DNA from: Caryophanales bacterium UBA5603
Lineage (GTDB): Bacteria > Bacillota_I > Bacilli_A > Izemoplasmatales > Hujiaoplasmataceae
Assembly: GCA_002424815.1 (NCBI GenBank)
Contig: DILB01000027.1
Coordinates: 142,001 to 206,000, forward strand
Length of the DNA: 64,000 nt
Direction of reading: 5' to 3'
The notes below the pieces were generated by a model. The model did not search any database. It was given only the letters and a program-made list of their open reading frames with translations, and had not been told where the DNA came from. Every line of letters begins with the position of its first letter. Positions within the stretch are counted from its first letter, which is position 1. Positions 26,509 to 33,523 of this stretch are shown here, piece by piece. Made by a program: the position numbers and the translations under genes.

Positions 26509-27081
26509 CTAGAACAAACGATTTTGAACATCTCGGAAGTAGAAGACAATTAATTGAATAATTATATCTTGTATCTTTTTGATATCATTTACGTTGTCTT
26601 TAAATACAACAAACAAAGCTTGAATGAAGCTTGCTGCAACAACTTTTAGTAAGTAGTCTGAGAAAACACCAGGCGAGTACTCTTTAACTTTAGCGATAAC
26701 GAGATTTTCAAGTTGAGATTTAACTTCATGATAGTGGGTTCCGCTTGAGTTAAAAATCATGATAAAAATTTCTTTTGTATAGGGTCTCAGAACATTAACA
26801 ACATATGTCACAATTTGGCTAGCTTCTTTTTGATTTTCAATGTGTGTGATGTGAAGTTTTATATCAAAAGATTCCAAATCGTCAATTGCGCGTTTTGCCG
26901 GTAATAGAACCGCATTAAATAATGCTTCTTTATTCTCGAAATATCTGTAAATATTACCGACTGTAATATTGGCACTATCTGCTATACGACGCATGTTGGC
27001 ATTCTGAAAACCGTTGTCGAAAAATTCCTGAATAGCTCCTGTCAAGATTGCCTTCTTTACTGATTCTTTCAATACTTGCAT
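26509..27081 (-). CDS. TetR/AcrR-family transcriptional regulator
   Basis: The protein has 190 residues. The N-terminal helix-turn-helix has the TetR pattern: AILTGAIQEFFDNGFQNANM, then ITVGNIYRYFENKEALF. The C-terminal ligand domain is not specific enough to name an inducer. The start at 27081 follows AGGAGG by 7 bases. Its own promoter lies at 27112-27140 (minus strand). A 15-16 base element upstream of that promoter recurs upstream of the divergent gene's promoter, so the two may be co-regulated. Confidence 0.9.
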   Translation of the reverse strand: MQVLKESVKKAILTGAIQEFFDNGFQNANMRRIADSANITVGNIYRYFENKEALFNAVLLPAKRAIDDLESFDIKLHITHIENQKEASQIVTYVVNVLRPYTKEIFIMIFNSSGTHYHEVKSQLENLVIAKVKEYSPGVFSDYLLKVVAASFIQALFVVFKDNVNDIKKIQDIIIQLIVFYFRDVQNRLF

Positions 27082-27111
27082 ATTCACCCCTCCTAAAGGC
27101 TTTATAAATTC

Positions 27112-27140
27112 ATCTTAACACCATTCATTTTTGTTGTCAA
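27112..27140 (-). promoter_or_regulatory. Promoter of tetR-like gene
   Basis: On the minus strand TTGACA (27140-27135), a 17-bp spacer and TAAGAT (27117-27112) precede the AGGAGG site and start codon. Confidence 0.8.
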
Positions 27141-27145
27141 TATAT

Positions 27146-27161
27146 GTACTCCAATATTCAC
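27146..27161 (-). promoter_or_regulatory. Shared upstream element, copy A
   Basis: On the minus strand this reads GTGAATATTGGAGTAC; its GTGAATATT core ends 12 bases before the tetR -35 box. Copy B, GTGAATATTCGGTAC, is placed almost identically before the divergent promoter. Confidence 0.45.
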
Positions 27162-27403
27162 TGTTGAAGTAAAAATTCATTGAAAATCACATATAATTTT
27201 GCTATTTTCATTATTATTTAATGTAAATTTTAACATATAATGCATTTGATAAAAATGGATATTTCAAATCTATAAATGATGGTATTACCACCAAAAATAG
27301 AGTTTAACCATCAAAAAGCGAACCTTTTTTTAGTTTTTATAATAGGATATTACATATGATTTATAAAACGAATATTTCATTTTAGGAGTTCTGTTTTGCT
27401 TCT

Positions 27404-27418
27404 GTGAATATTCGGTAC
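27404..27418 (+). promoter_or_regulatory. Shared upstream element, copy B
   Basis: GTGAATATTCGGTAC; the GTGAATATT core ends 13 bases before the -35 box at 27426. It contains the palindrome GAATATTC. Confidence 0.45.
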
Positions 27419-27425
27419 TGTCTTG

Positions 27426-27454
27426 TTGACTTTAAAAGGGTATCGTTATATAAT
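27426..27454 (+). promoter_or_regulatory. Promoter of the four-helix membrane-protein gene
   Basis: TTGACT (27426-27431), 17 bp, TATAAT (27449-27454). Confidence 0.85.
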
Positions 27455-27485
27455 CATATTAAGAAATAGAAACGAGGTGGCTCTC

Positions 27486-28745
27486 ATGAAAAAGTTTTTT
27501 GCGAACCTAATTTTCATTCTCGCAACCCTTATGGCTGGTGTGGTTATAATCCCCTGGAACAATCTTGCACAATGGGGTATTCCATTTCCAGTTCTAACCA
27601 ATAACGAATTATATATTAAAGGTGGAATTGGAGCGTTTTTCCTGCTCATGGGGTTAGTATTCCTGATTATCTCAATTCATGATCAAAACAACTACGGAGA
27701 AGCCAAATCCTCTGTTATGCTCGCTTCTGTTGTTCCTATTTTTATGATGGCACTAAGTGCTTTTGGTTATGCGATTGCGTTGATTTGGTATATCGTATAT
27801 CGCATGAATGCTGGATCTGTTCTTTTAACTGGTATGTTCTATGGTTTAATCTTTATTGCTTTTAACGTCGTGCTGCTTGCACATTTCGGAACTTCTGCTT
27901 TTAGAAAAGGTTCTGGCTTCAAAAAAATAATGGTATTCTTCGTTGCTTTGGAACTCATGGCCGCAGGTGGTTTTGCTGGATATTTTATGCGTAACGTTAT
28001 GGATGATCTCAATCCTGCAGCTTACTCGGGCATGTATACATATATGTACTTTGTTGCCCTCGCTGCAGCTATTTTAATTTATATTATTCATATGATTATT
28101 ATTGGTGCAAAGTCACATAAGACCGAAAAATCAGTTGATCTTGAAGAATCAGTTAAAGAAATTCGCAAAGAGGAAAAAGAATCAATTAAACCTACTCATA
28201 AAGAAAAAAATGTAAAAAAAGAAGAACCTTCAAAAAAAGAATCAGGAAATAAAACAATGATTGTATCAAAGGAACAAACCATCATTAGTGGTGAGCAAGA
28301 TGTTGATCCCACACAAGTCCTTTATGAGGACGTTGCAGTCGATTCTGAGTTTAATAAAACAACCAATGCGGACAAACAAGTTTCTTCTATAGAATACTAT
28401 ATAGAAAAACCAAAAATGTTTAAACCACTTGATCCTGCTTTTGATCAATTAGTTGCTCATGTTCGTGAACTGCCAAATGTTGTTACCAAGCTAGCTGATG
28501 AGAGAATTACATTCTATGTTGACAGAAAGCCATTCTTAGTTTTAATGAATTTTGGTAATTACTATCGGATGGCATTCCGTAGTGAACTTGAAAAGGGAAT
28601 TAGATTAATAATTAAATATCCGACTATTTCAAAGAATAAAGGTACAAAAGACAACCTTTGGTTTAAAGCTAATAATTATGGTGATCTTCCAAAAGACGTC
28701 ATTTATGATATTGTAAAAACCGCATACGATAATGTCCATGCGTAA
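27486..28745 (+). CDS. Membrane protein with four helices, charged linker and C-terminal globular domain
   Basis: The protein has 419 residues. About four to five hydrophobic helices fill residues 5-215. A highly charged Lys/Glu linker (about 220-270) is followed by a soluble cytoplasmic-looking domain (about 310-419), with LADERITFYVDRKPFLVLMN and a final DNLWFKANNYGDLPKDVIY. That last part reminds me of the small MmcQ/YjbR-type fold, but I cannot claim the family. The start at 27486 follows GAGGTGG; the in-frame codon at 27423 lies upstream of the promoter. It has its own promoter and terminator. Function is unknown; a TetR regulator is divergent to it. Confidence 0.6.
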   Translation: MKKFFANLIFILATLMAGVVIIPWNNLAQWGIPFPVLTNNELYIKGGIGAFFLLMGLVFLIISIHDQNNYGEAKSSVMLASVVPIFMMALSAFGYAIALIWYIVYRMNAGSVLLTGMFYGLIFIAFNVVLLAHFGTSAFRKGSGFKKIMVFFVALELMAAGGFAGYFMRNVMDDLNPAAYSGMYTYMYFVALAAAILIYIIHMIIIGAKSHKTEKSVDLEESVKEIRKEEKESIKPTHKEKNVKKEEPSKKESGNKTMIVSKEQTIISGEQDVDPTQVLYEDVAVDSEFNKTTNADKQVSSIEYYIEKPKMFKPLDPAFDQLVAHVRELPNVVTKLADERITFYVDRKPFLVLMNFGNYYRMAFRSELEKGIRLIIKYPTISKNKGTKDNLWFKANNYGDLPKDVIYDIVKTAYDNVHA

Positions 28746-28746
28746 G

Positions 28747-28774
28747 AAGCAACTTTTTAAAGTTGCTTTTTTTC
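28747..28774 (+). terminator. Terminator
   Basis: AAGCAACT (28747-28754) pairs with AGTTGCTT (28761-28768), followed by a run of Ts. Confidence 0.85.
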
Positions 28775-28796
28775 TTTTAAAAATAATGATAGAGTA

Positions 28797-28825
28797 TTGA
28801 TAGAAAGCGTTTTCTATGATAATAT
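28797..28825 (+). promoter_or_regulatory. Promoter of the Fic-family gene with embedded cre-like site
   Basis: TTGATA (28797-28802), 17 bp, TAATAT (28820-28825). The spacer holds the near-palindrome TAGAAAGCGTTTTCTA (28801-28816), which fits the CcpA operator (cre) consensus of Bacillota. A repressor bound there would block RNA polymerase. The same arrangement is seen at gdhA. Confidence 0.75.
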
Positions 28826-28843
28826 AAAATTGAGGTGATTGTT

Positions 28844-29569
28844 ATGCATTTGCAAGAGGTTGAAGATCTCAAACAGCTGCTAGTTAACAAGAAGAAAACG
28901 ATGACGGAAGCTAAAATCCTTGAACTTCAAGATGAATTCGACAAGCTTTATATTTTTGAGTCGACCTTGTTTGATAACGGAGACTTCTCGTTTGAAGACG
29001 TTTGCTTCTTGTTGGAGGACCATTCCCGATTATTTCCGGATAAAGATGAACTTGTAAGAAAAGCAATAATCAACAATTATCATGCAGTTTCATTGGTTCA
29101 TCAACTAGTTAAAAACCGCCAAGAAATCACGGAACCCATTGTAAAGGATTTGCATCAGGTTTTAGTTGAAGGTATTATCCCCGGCGGCGTTTACAGAACG
29201 CGAGATTTATTTATTCTCGGGGCGAAACATGTTCCACCAACATATCTTAAAATTTTCAAGAAAATGGATAATTATTTTCAAGAATTGGCAATGCCGGAAT
29301 TAACGGGAATCAAAAAGGCCGCATATACGCATCTAGAAATTTTAAAAATTTATCCGTTCATGGATGCAAACGGAAGATTGGCTAGACTGTTATTGAATTA
29401 TCAATTAGAATTAGAAGGGTATTTACCAGTTTCAATCACTAAAGGTATAAGAAACGATTATTTCATGAATATAGACGAATACAAAATCAACAAGGATATT
29501 GAACCGTTCACGGCTTTCTTGGCGGGATTAGTTGGTAAACGGATTAATGACTTCTTGGACCGAGAGTAG
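28844..29569 (+). CDS. Fic-family protein with catalytic His replaced by Tyr
   Basis: The 241-residue protein has the Fic fold: the flap region GGVYRTRDLFILGAKHVPP, then the central motif. Active Fic enzymes have HPFxDGNGR and transfer AMP or another group to target proteins. Here the motif reads YPFMDANGR, so the catalytic His is Tyr170 and the first Gly is Ala. The residues that bind phosphate (NGR) remain. An N-terminal segment around STLFDNGDFS resembles the Fic inhibitory helix motif S/TxxxE/G-N, with Asp in place of Glu. It may be an inactive or altered Fic protein. GAGGTGA precedes the ATG at 28844. Its promoter carries a cre-like site. Confidence 0.8.
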   Translation: MHLQEVEDLKQLLVNKKKTMTEAKILELQDEFDKLYIFESTLFDNGDFSFEDVCFLLEDHSRLFPDKDELVRKAIINNYHAVSLVHQLVKNRQEITEPIVKDLHQVLVEGIIPGGVYRTRDLFILGAKHVPPTYLKIFKKMDNYFQELAMPELTGIKKAAYTHLEILKIYPFMDANGRLARLLLNYQLELEGYLPVSITKGIRNDYFMNIDEYKINKDIEPFTAFLAGLVGKRINDFLDRE

Positions 29570-29588
29570 ATTTCTACTCTCTTTTTTT
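29562..29588 (+). terminator. Terminator overlapping the fic stop codon
   Basis: GAGAGTAG (29562-29569) pairs with CTACTCTC (29574-29581), followed by seven Ts. The TAG stop codon lies inside the stem. Confidence 0.9.
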
Positions 29589-29594
29589 CGTCTG

Positions 29595-29603
29595 TGATAA
29601 AAT
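29595..29603 (+). promoter_or_regulatory. Possible extended -10 promoter of lplA
   Basis: TGATAAAAT at 29595-29603 is an extended -10; no good -35 box is present. The transcript would begin near 29610, leaving a leader of about 75 bases. Confidence 0.45.
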
Positions 29604-29634
29604 ATGATTATCAATAGCATTAAAAAATAATAAA

Positions 29635-29684
29635 AAAGGAGTTTAAGATCATTTAGTCTATACTATACTGATCAATGTCTAAAT
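29635..29684 (+). promoter_or_regulatory. lplA leader with remote ribosome-binding site
   Basis: AAAGGAG (29635-29641) is 43 bases before the lplA ATG, too far for normal initiation. Between them ATTTAG (29651-29656) can pair with CTAAAT (29679-29684), which directly abuts the ATG. If this hairpin forms, the remaining distance is 9 bases, a normal spacing. The stem is short and AT-rich. Confidence 0.35.
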
Positions 29685-30650
29685 ATGAAATATATTAATT
29701 ACCCATTTAATGACATCAAAAGATTATCTTTTTATCTTGCGACAGAAGAGTATCTCGCTTTAAATTTTCCTAAAGATGAGTATTTTTTTATGTGGCAAGT
29801 CAATCCTTCCGTAATATTCGGACGCAATCAACTTATTGAGAATGAAGTAAATTTACCTTATGTTCGAGAAAATAACATTCTAATGTACCGAAGAAAATCA
29901 GGTGGAGGATGTGTTTATTCAGATTTTTCAAACATCATGTTCTCTTTCATTACTCCTAATTTTAATAAGGATTTTGTTTTCGATAACTATCTTGGACAAG
30001 TAGTAAAGATTTTGCAATCTTTAGGACTCAATGCTGAATTCTCAGGAAGAAACGACATATTAATTGATGGTATGAAGGTTTCAGGCAACGCTTTTTATAA
30101 AGTAAAGGATCGTTCTATAGTTCATGGGACGATGCTATTCGCCACTGATTTTTCAGTCATGGCAAAAGCTATCACACCCGTCACTGCGAAACTTGAATCT
30201 AAAGGAATTGATTCGGTTCGAAAAAGAGTTACTAATCTAAGTGATCATTTAAAAATTGACATTGAAACATTCAAGCAATATGTCAAGAACAATTTATGTA
30301 ATGAATATCTGACTTTATCAGACGATGACATCAAAAAAATCGAAATTATTGAGTCGGAATATCTGACAGAAGAATTTGTTTTCGGCAAAAATCCAGGATA
30401 TAGTGTTATCAAGTCGGGTTATGTCAAAGCAGGATATGTTGAATTTCGAATTGAATTAAAAAATAACATTATTAAAAAAATAAATATGATGGGTGACTAT
30501 TTTTTATTTGGCGATCAAGACGAGTTATTAAAACGTTTTATTAATATAAAATATGAAAAATCTTCGTTTGAATTAATTCTCTCTTCGATTAGACTTGAGG
30601 ATTATGTCATGAATTTAACAAATGAAGATTTCCTCAAAATCTTGTTTTAA
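29685..30650 (+). CDS. lplA: Lipoate-protein ligase A
   Basis: LplA activates lipoate with ATP and attaches it to a Lys of lipoyl domains such as GcvH. The 321-residue protein contains the family pattern: VIFGRNQLIENEVN, then YRRKSGGGCVYSD, matching RRxSGGGxVxHD, and GRNDILIDGMKVSGNAFY with the conserved catalytic Lys region. A C-terminal accessory domain is present. It is placed directly before gcvT-gcvH-gcvPA-gcvPB, which makes GcvH its likely substrate. The ATG at 29685 lacks a nearby ribosome-binding site; no in-frame start lies upstream with one. Confidence 0.93.
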   Translation: MKYINYPFNDIKRLSFYLATEEYLALNFPKDEYFFMWQVNPSVIFGRNQLIENEVNLPYVRENNILMYRRKSGGGCVYSDFSNIMFSFITPNFNKDFVFDNYLGQVVKILQSLGLNAEFSGRNDILIDGMKVSGNAFYKVKDRSIVHGTMLFATDFSVMAKAITPVTAKLESKGIDSVRKRVTNLSDHLKIDIETFKQYVKNNLCNEYLTLSDDDIKKIEIIESEYLTEEFVFGKNPGYSVIKSGYVKAGYVEFRIELKNNIIKKINMMGDYFLFGDQDELLKRFINIKYEKSSFELILSSIRLEDYVMNLTNEDFLKILF

Positions 30651-30664
30651 CCTATCAACGCATA

Positions 30665-30673
30665 TGATATAAT
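30665..30673 (+). promoter_or_regulatory. Extended -10 promoter of gcvT operon
   Basis: TGATATAAT (30665-30673) lies 20 bases before the GTG/ATG start region of gcvT; the -35 is weak (TTTTAA at 30645). Confidence 0.5.
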
Positions 30674-30693
30674 TTACAAGAGAGGTGACACAA

Positions 30694-31806
30694 ATGGATA
30701 TCATTCAAAAAACTAGCTTATACGAAAAACATCTCGCTCTAAACGCCAAAATAGAGCCGTTTTCCGGTTATTTAATGCCCATTGAATATTCAGGAATAAT
30801 CCAAGAACATAATGCTGTAAGAACAAAATGTGGAATGTTCGACGTTTCACACATGGGTGAAATATATGTCAAAGGAACCGATGCTTTGAAATTTGTCGAA
30901 TACGTTACTACGAATGAGCTTCGTTCAAAACCAAGCGGAAAAGTAGTATACGGTTTAATGTTATATGAAAACGGCACGGTTGTTGATGATTTACTAACAT
31001 ATAAATTTAACAATGAAACCTTCTTGCTTGTGGTCAATGCTTCGAATGTTAGTAAAGATTATACATGGCTCGTTGATCAAACTGAAGGATTTGAAGTTTT
31101 AGTATCTAACCATTCTGAAGATTATTCAGAAGTTGCAATTCAAGGTCCAGATAGCGAAAGACTAGTGAAAGAACTCCTTAACATCGATTTGTCCGACCTC
31201 GATGCATTTGAATTTGTGTGTGCAACATATCAAGATCATGATGTGTTAATTTCTCGAACAGGTTATACCGGCGAAGATGGATTTGAAATTTACGGAGATC
31301 ATTTAGCTATAAACATGATATGGGATGCTTTGTATGATTCGGGACAAGTTCTTCCGTGTGGTTTAGGAGCAAGAGATACACTGCGTTTTGAGGCTGCACT
31401 TCCTTTATATGGACATGAAATCAGCGATAAAATAACACCACTTGAAGCTGGTTTTGGAATGTTTGTCAAATTCGACAAAGGTGATTTCATTGGACGTAAT
31501 GCATTATTAAAACAAAAGGCAGATGGCTTAACCCAAAAGGTCGTAGGAATTGAATTAACTGATCGAGCCATACCTCGTCAAGGTTATTTAGTTTATGCAA
31601 ACGACCAACAGATAGGCACTATTACTACTGGGTATTTATCTATTTCTACAGGCAAGCCACTTGCGTTAGCCTTAATTGATGCTAAATACTCAATCATTGA
31701 TACGGCTATTTCCGTACAAATTCGCAACAAATTTTATGCTGGATTTGTACGTAATAAACAATTTGTAAAGAAAAATTATAAAATCAAAGGAGACATGAAA
31801 AAATGA
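30694..31806 (+). CDS. gcvT: Glycine cleavage system T protein (aminomethyltransferase)
   Basis: GcvT takes the methylene group from the lipoyl arm of GcvH, transfers it to tetrahydrofolate and releases ammonia. The 370-residue protein begins with KTSLYEKHLALNAKIEPFSGY, which is strongly conserved, and contains the folate-site segment MGEIYVKGTDA. Further conserved parts are SRTGYTGEDGFEIY and LGARDTLRFEAALPLYGHE. The ATG at 30694 is chosen; a GTG at 30685 is part of the ribosome-binding site GAGAGGTGA. Its stop overlaps the gcvH start (ATGA at 31803). Confidence 0.97.
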   Translation: MDIIQKTSLYEKHLALNAKIEPFSGYLMPIEYSGIIQEHNAVRTKCGMFDVSHMGEIYVKGTDALKFVEYVTTNELRSKPSGKVVYGLMLYENGTVVDDLLTYKFNNETFLLVVNASNVSKDYTWLVDQTEGFEVLVSNHSEDYSEVAIQGPDSERLVKELLNIDLSDLDAFEFVCATYQDHDVLISRTGYTGEDGFEIYGDHLAINMIWDALYDSGQVLPCGLGARDTLRFEAALPLYGHEISDKITPLEAGFGMFVKFDKGDFIGRNALLKQKADGLTQKVVGIELTDRAIPRQGYLVYANDQQIGTITTGYLSISTGKPLALALIDAKYSIIDTAISVQIRNKFYAGFVRNKQFVKKNYKIKGDMKK

Positions 31807-32180
31807 GCAAAGTAATGGATGGTATCTTTTATGCAGAAAGCCATGAATGGGTCAAAAGAGAAGGTCAAATCGGTATTATTGGAATCACTGATTTCGCACA
31901 ATCACAATTAGGTTCAGTTGTTTTTGTTGATCTTCCTGAAGTGGGTTCAAAAGTTGTTAAAGGTAAAGAATTTGGAGCAGTAGAATCGGTTAAAGCTGCA
32001 TCTGACTTGATTAGTCCTATTTCCGGAAAAGTTGTTGCAATTAATGATGAACTTATCGGAGAACCGGAAAACATTAATAAAGATGCTTTTGATTCATGGT
32101 TAATTAAAGTTGAAATCACGGATGCGAATGAATTTTCATCTTTATTAGATGCAACAGCATACCGAAAAATTAGCCAGTAG
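31803..32180 (+). CDS. gcvH: Glycine cleavage system H protein (lipoyl carrier)
   Basis: This 125-residue lipoyl protein carries the aminomethyl group between the P, T and L proteins. Lys64 in GAVESVKAASD is the lipoylation site, normally modified by LplA or the octanoyl-transfer route. N-terminal SHEWVKREG and the flanking beta-barrel fit the family length exactly. Its start overlaps the gcvT stop by four bases, and gcvPA begins 9 bases after its stop. Confidence 0.97.
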   Translation: MSKVMDGIFYAESHEWVKREGQIGIIGITDFAQSQLGSVVFVDLPEVGSKVVKGKEFGAVESVKAASDLISPISGKVVAINDELIGEPENINKDAFDSWLIKVEITDANEFSSLLDATAYRKISQ

Positions 32181-32188
32181 GTATCGGA

Positions 32189-33523
32189 ATGTTCAAGTAT
32201 TTCCCTCATACGGAAGCTGATCTTCAACATATGAAACGAGTCCTCGGGATTACTAATACTGAGGATATGTTTCAAGTGATACCTCAGGCTGTCCGTCACA
32301 ATCAAGATTATCTTATTCCTTCAGCATTGCCTGAATCTGATCTTAGAAGACACATGGAAGAATTAGGGAAAATGAATGCTCAAAAAATCATTTTTTCTGG
32401 ACTTGGGGCTTATGATCATTATGAACCAAGTGTGATAAATGCTATTATTTCTAGACAAGAGTTTTTAACTTCTTATACGCCTTATCAGCCTGAAATCTCT
32501 CAAGGAACTTTGACGTATATTTTTGAGTATCAAAGTATGATAACTTCGTTAACTGGAATGGAAGTTTCAAATGCATCCATGTATGATGGACCAACAGCAA
32601 CAGCTGAAGCTATGTTCATGGCTGAAGCGATTACTCGTCGCAATATATTGCTCATGTCATCAACCGTTAATCCAAATATTCAACGGGTTGTACAAACTTA
32701 CGCTAAATATAAAGGACTCTCTATAGAAATTGTTGACCAAAAAGATGGCGTAATCAATCTTGAGTCATTGAAATCAAAACTGAATGATACGATTGCTGGT
32801 GTAATCGTTCAAAATCCTAATTTTTTTGGAATAATTGAAGATTACAACGGCTTTTCGGATGCAATTCATGCTAATGGGTCCATTTTTATTATAAACTCTG
32901 ATATTTCAACTTTGGGAGTATTGAAAACACCGGGTTCTTACAATGCAGATATCGCCGTGGGTGACTGTCAAAGTTTGGGAATGCCAGTAGCATTTGGGGG
33001 ACCCTATTTAGGTTATTTAGCAACAAAAAAATCCCATGTTCGCAAGATGCCCGGACGTATTTGCGGACAATCTTTCGATCGCAACGGAAAACGTTCATTT
33101 GTTTTAACTTTGCAAGCTCGAGAACAACATATTCGTCGTGAAAAAGCCAATAGTAATATTTGTTCAAATCAGTCATTGTTGGCGCTTTATGCAACGGTAT
33201 ACCTAAGTTTATTAGGTCCAAAGGGATTGCGTGAGGTTAATGAACTCTCTTATCAAGGGGCTCATTATTTATATGACGAATTATTAAAAACCGGTAAGTT
33301 TACACCGGTTTATGATAAGCCGTTTTTAAAAGAATTTATTTTGCATACGCATTTGAATGTTAATTTAATTGCTAAAATTTTATCGGACCACGGCATTTTC
33401 GGTGGAGTTAATTTAGAATATTACAATCCCGAATTTCAGAATGTTTTAAATTTCTGCGTCACTGAAAAGCGAAATAAAATTGAAATTGATCGTTTGGTTT
33501 CTTTATTGGGAGGTCTCTCATGA
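32189..33523 (+). CDS. gcvPA: Glycine dehydrogenase (decarboxylating) subunit 1
   Basis: This is the N-terminal half of the P protein in its split form. With subunit 2 it decarboxylates glycine using pyridoxal phosphate and loads the aminomethyl group on GcvH. The 444 residues carry the typical start MFKYFPHTEADLQ.M and the blocks SNASMYDGPTA and GRICGQSFDRNGKRSFVLT. The active-site Lys is in subunit 2, as expected. The stop overlaps the gcvPB start (ATGA at 33520). Confidence 0.96.
   Translation: MFKYFPHTEADLQHMKRVLGITNTEDMFQVIPQAVRHNQDYLIPSALPESDLRRHMEELGKMNAQKIIFSGLGAYDHYEPSVINAIISRQEFLTSYTPYQPEISQGTLTYIFEYQSMITSLTGMEVSNASMYDGPTATAEAMFMAEAITRRNILLMSSTVNPNIQRVVQTYAKYKGLSIEIVDQKDGVINLESLKSKLNDTIAGVIVQNPNFFGIIEDYNGFSDAIHANGSIFIINSDISTLGVLKTPGSYNADIAVGDCQSLGMPVAFGGPYLGYLATKKSHVRKMPGRICGQSFDRNGKRSFVLTLQAREQHIRREKANSNICSNQSLLALYATVYLSLLGPKGLREVNELSYQGAHYLYDELLKTGKFTPVYDKPFLKEFILHTHLNVNLIAKILSDHGIFGGVNLEYYNPEFQNVLNFCVTEKRNKIEIDRLVSLLGGLS

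Larger units (their letters stand above)
27082..27485. other. 404-base intergenic region between tetR and the membrane-protein gene
   Basis: This AT-rich region holds two divergent promoters (27112-27140 minus, 27426-27454 plus) and the paired GTGAATATT elements just upstream of each. About 240 bases in the middle contain no ORF with a ribosome-binding site. A short palindrome, TGGTATTACCA (27280-27290), lies in that middle part. I see nothing else there. Confidence 0.6.

Noticed and set aside
27280..27290. Palindrome TGGTATTACCA as TetR operator
   Set aside because: It is more than 130 bases from either promoter and only 11 bases long; the paired GTGAATATT elements are better placed.
29640..29700. 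Frameshift at the lplA start
   Set aside because: The upstream codons in all frames give no family sequence and no start codon, while the ATG at 29685 gives the normal LplA N-terminus.
30651..30693. Glycine riboswitch before gcvT
   Set aside because: Only 43 bases separate lplA and gcvT, far too short, and no conserved glycine-aptamer bases are visible.
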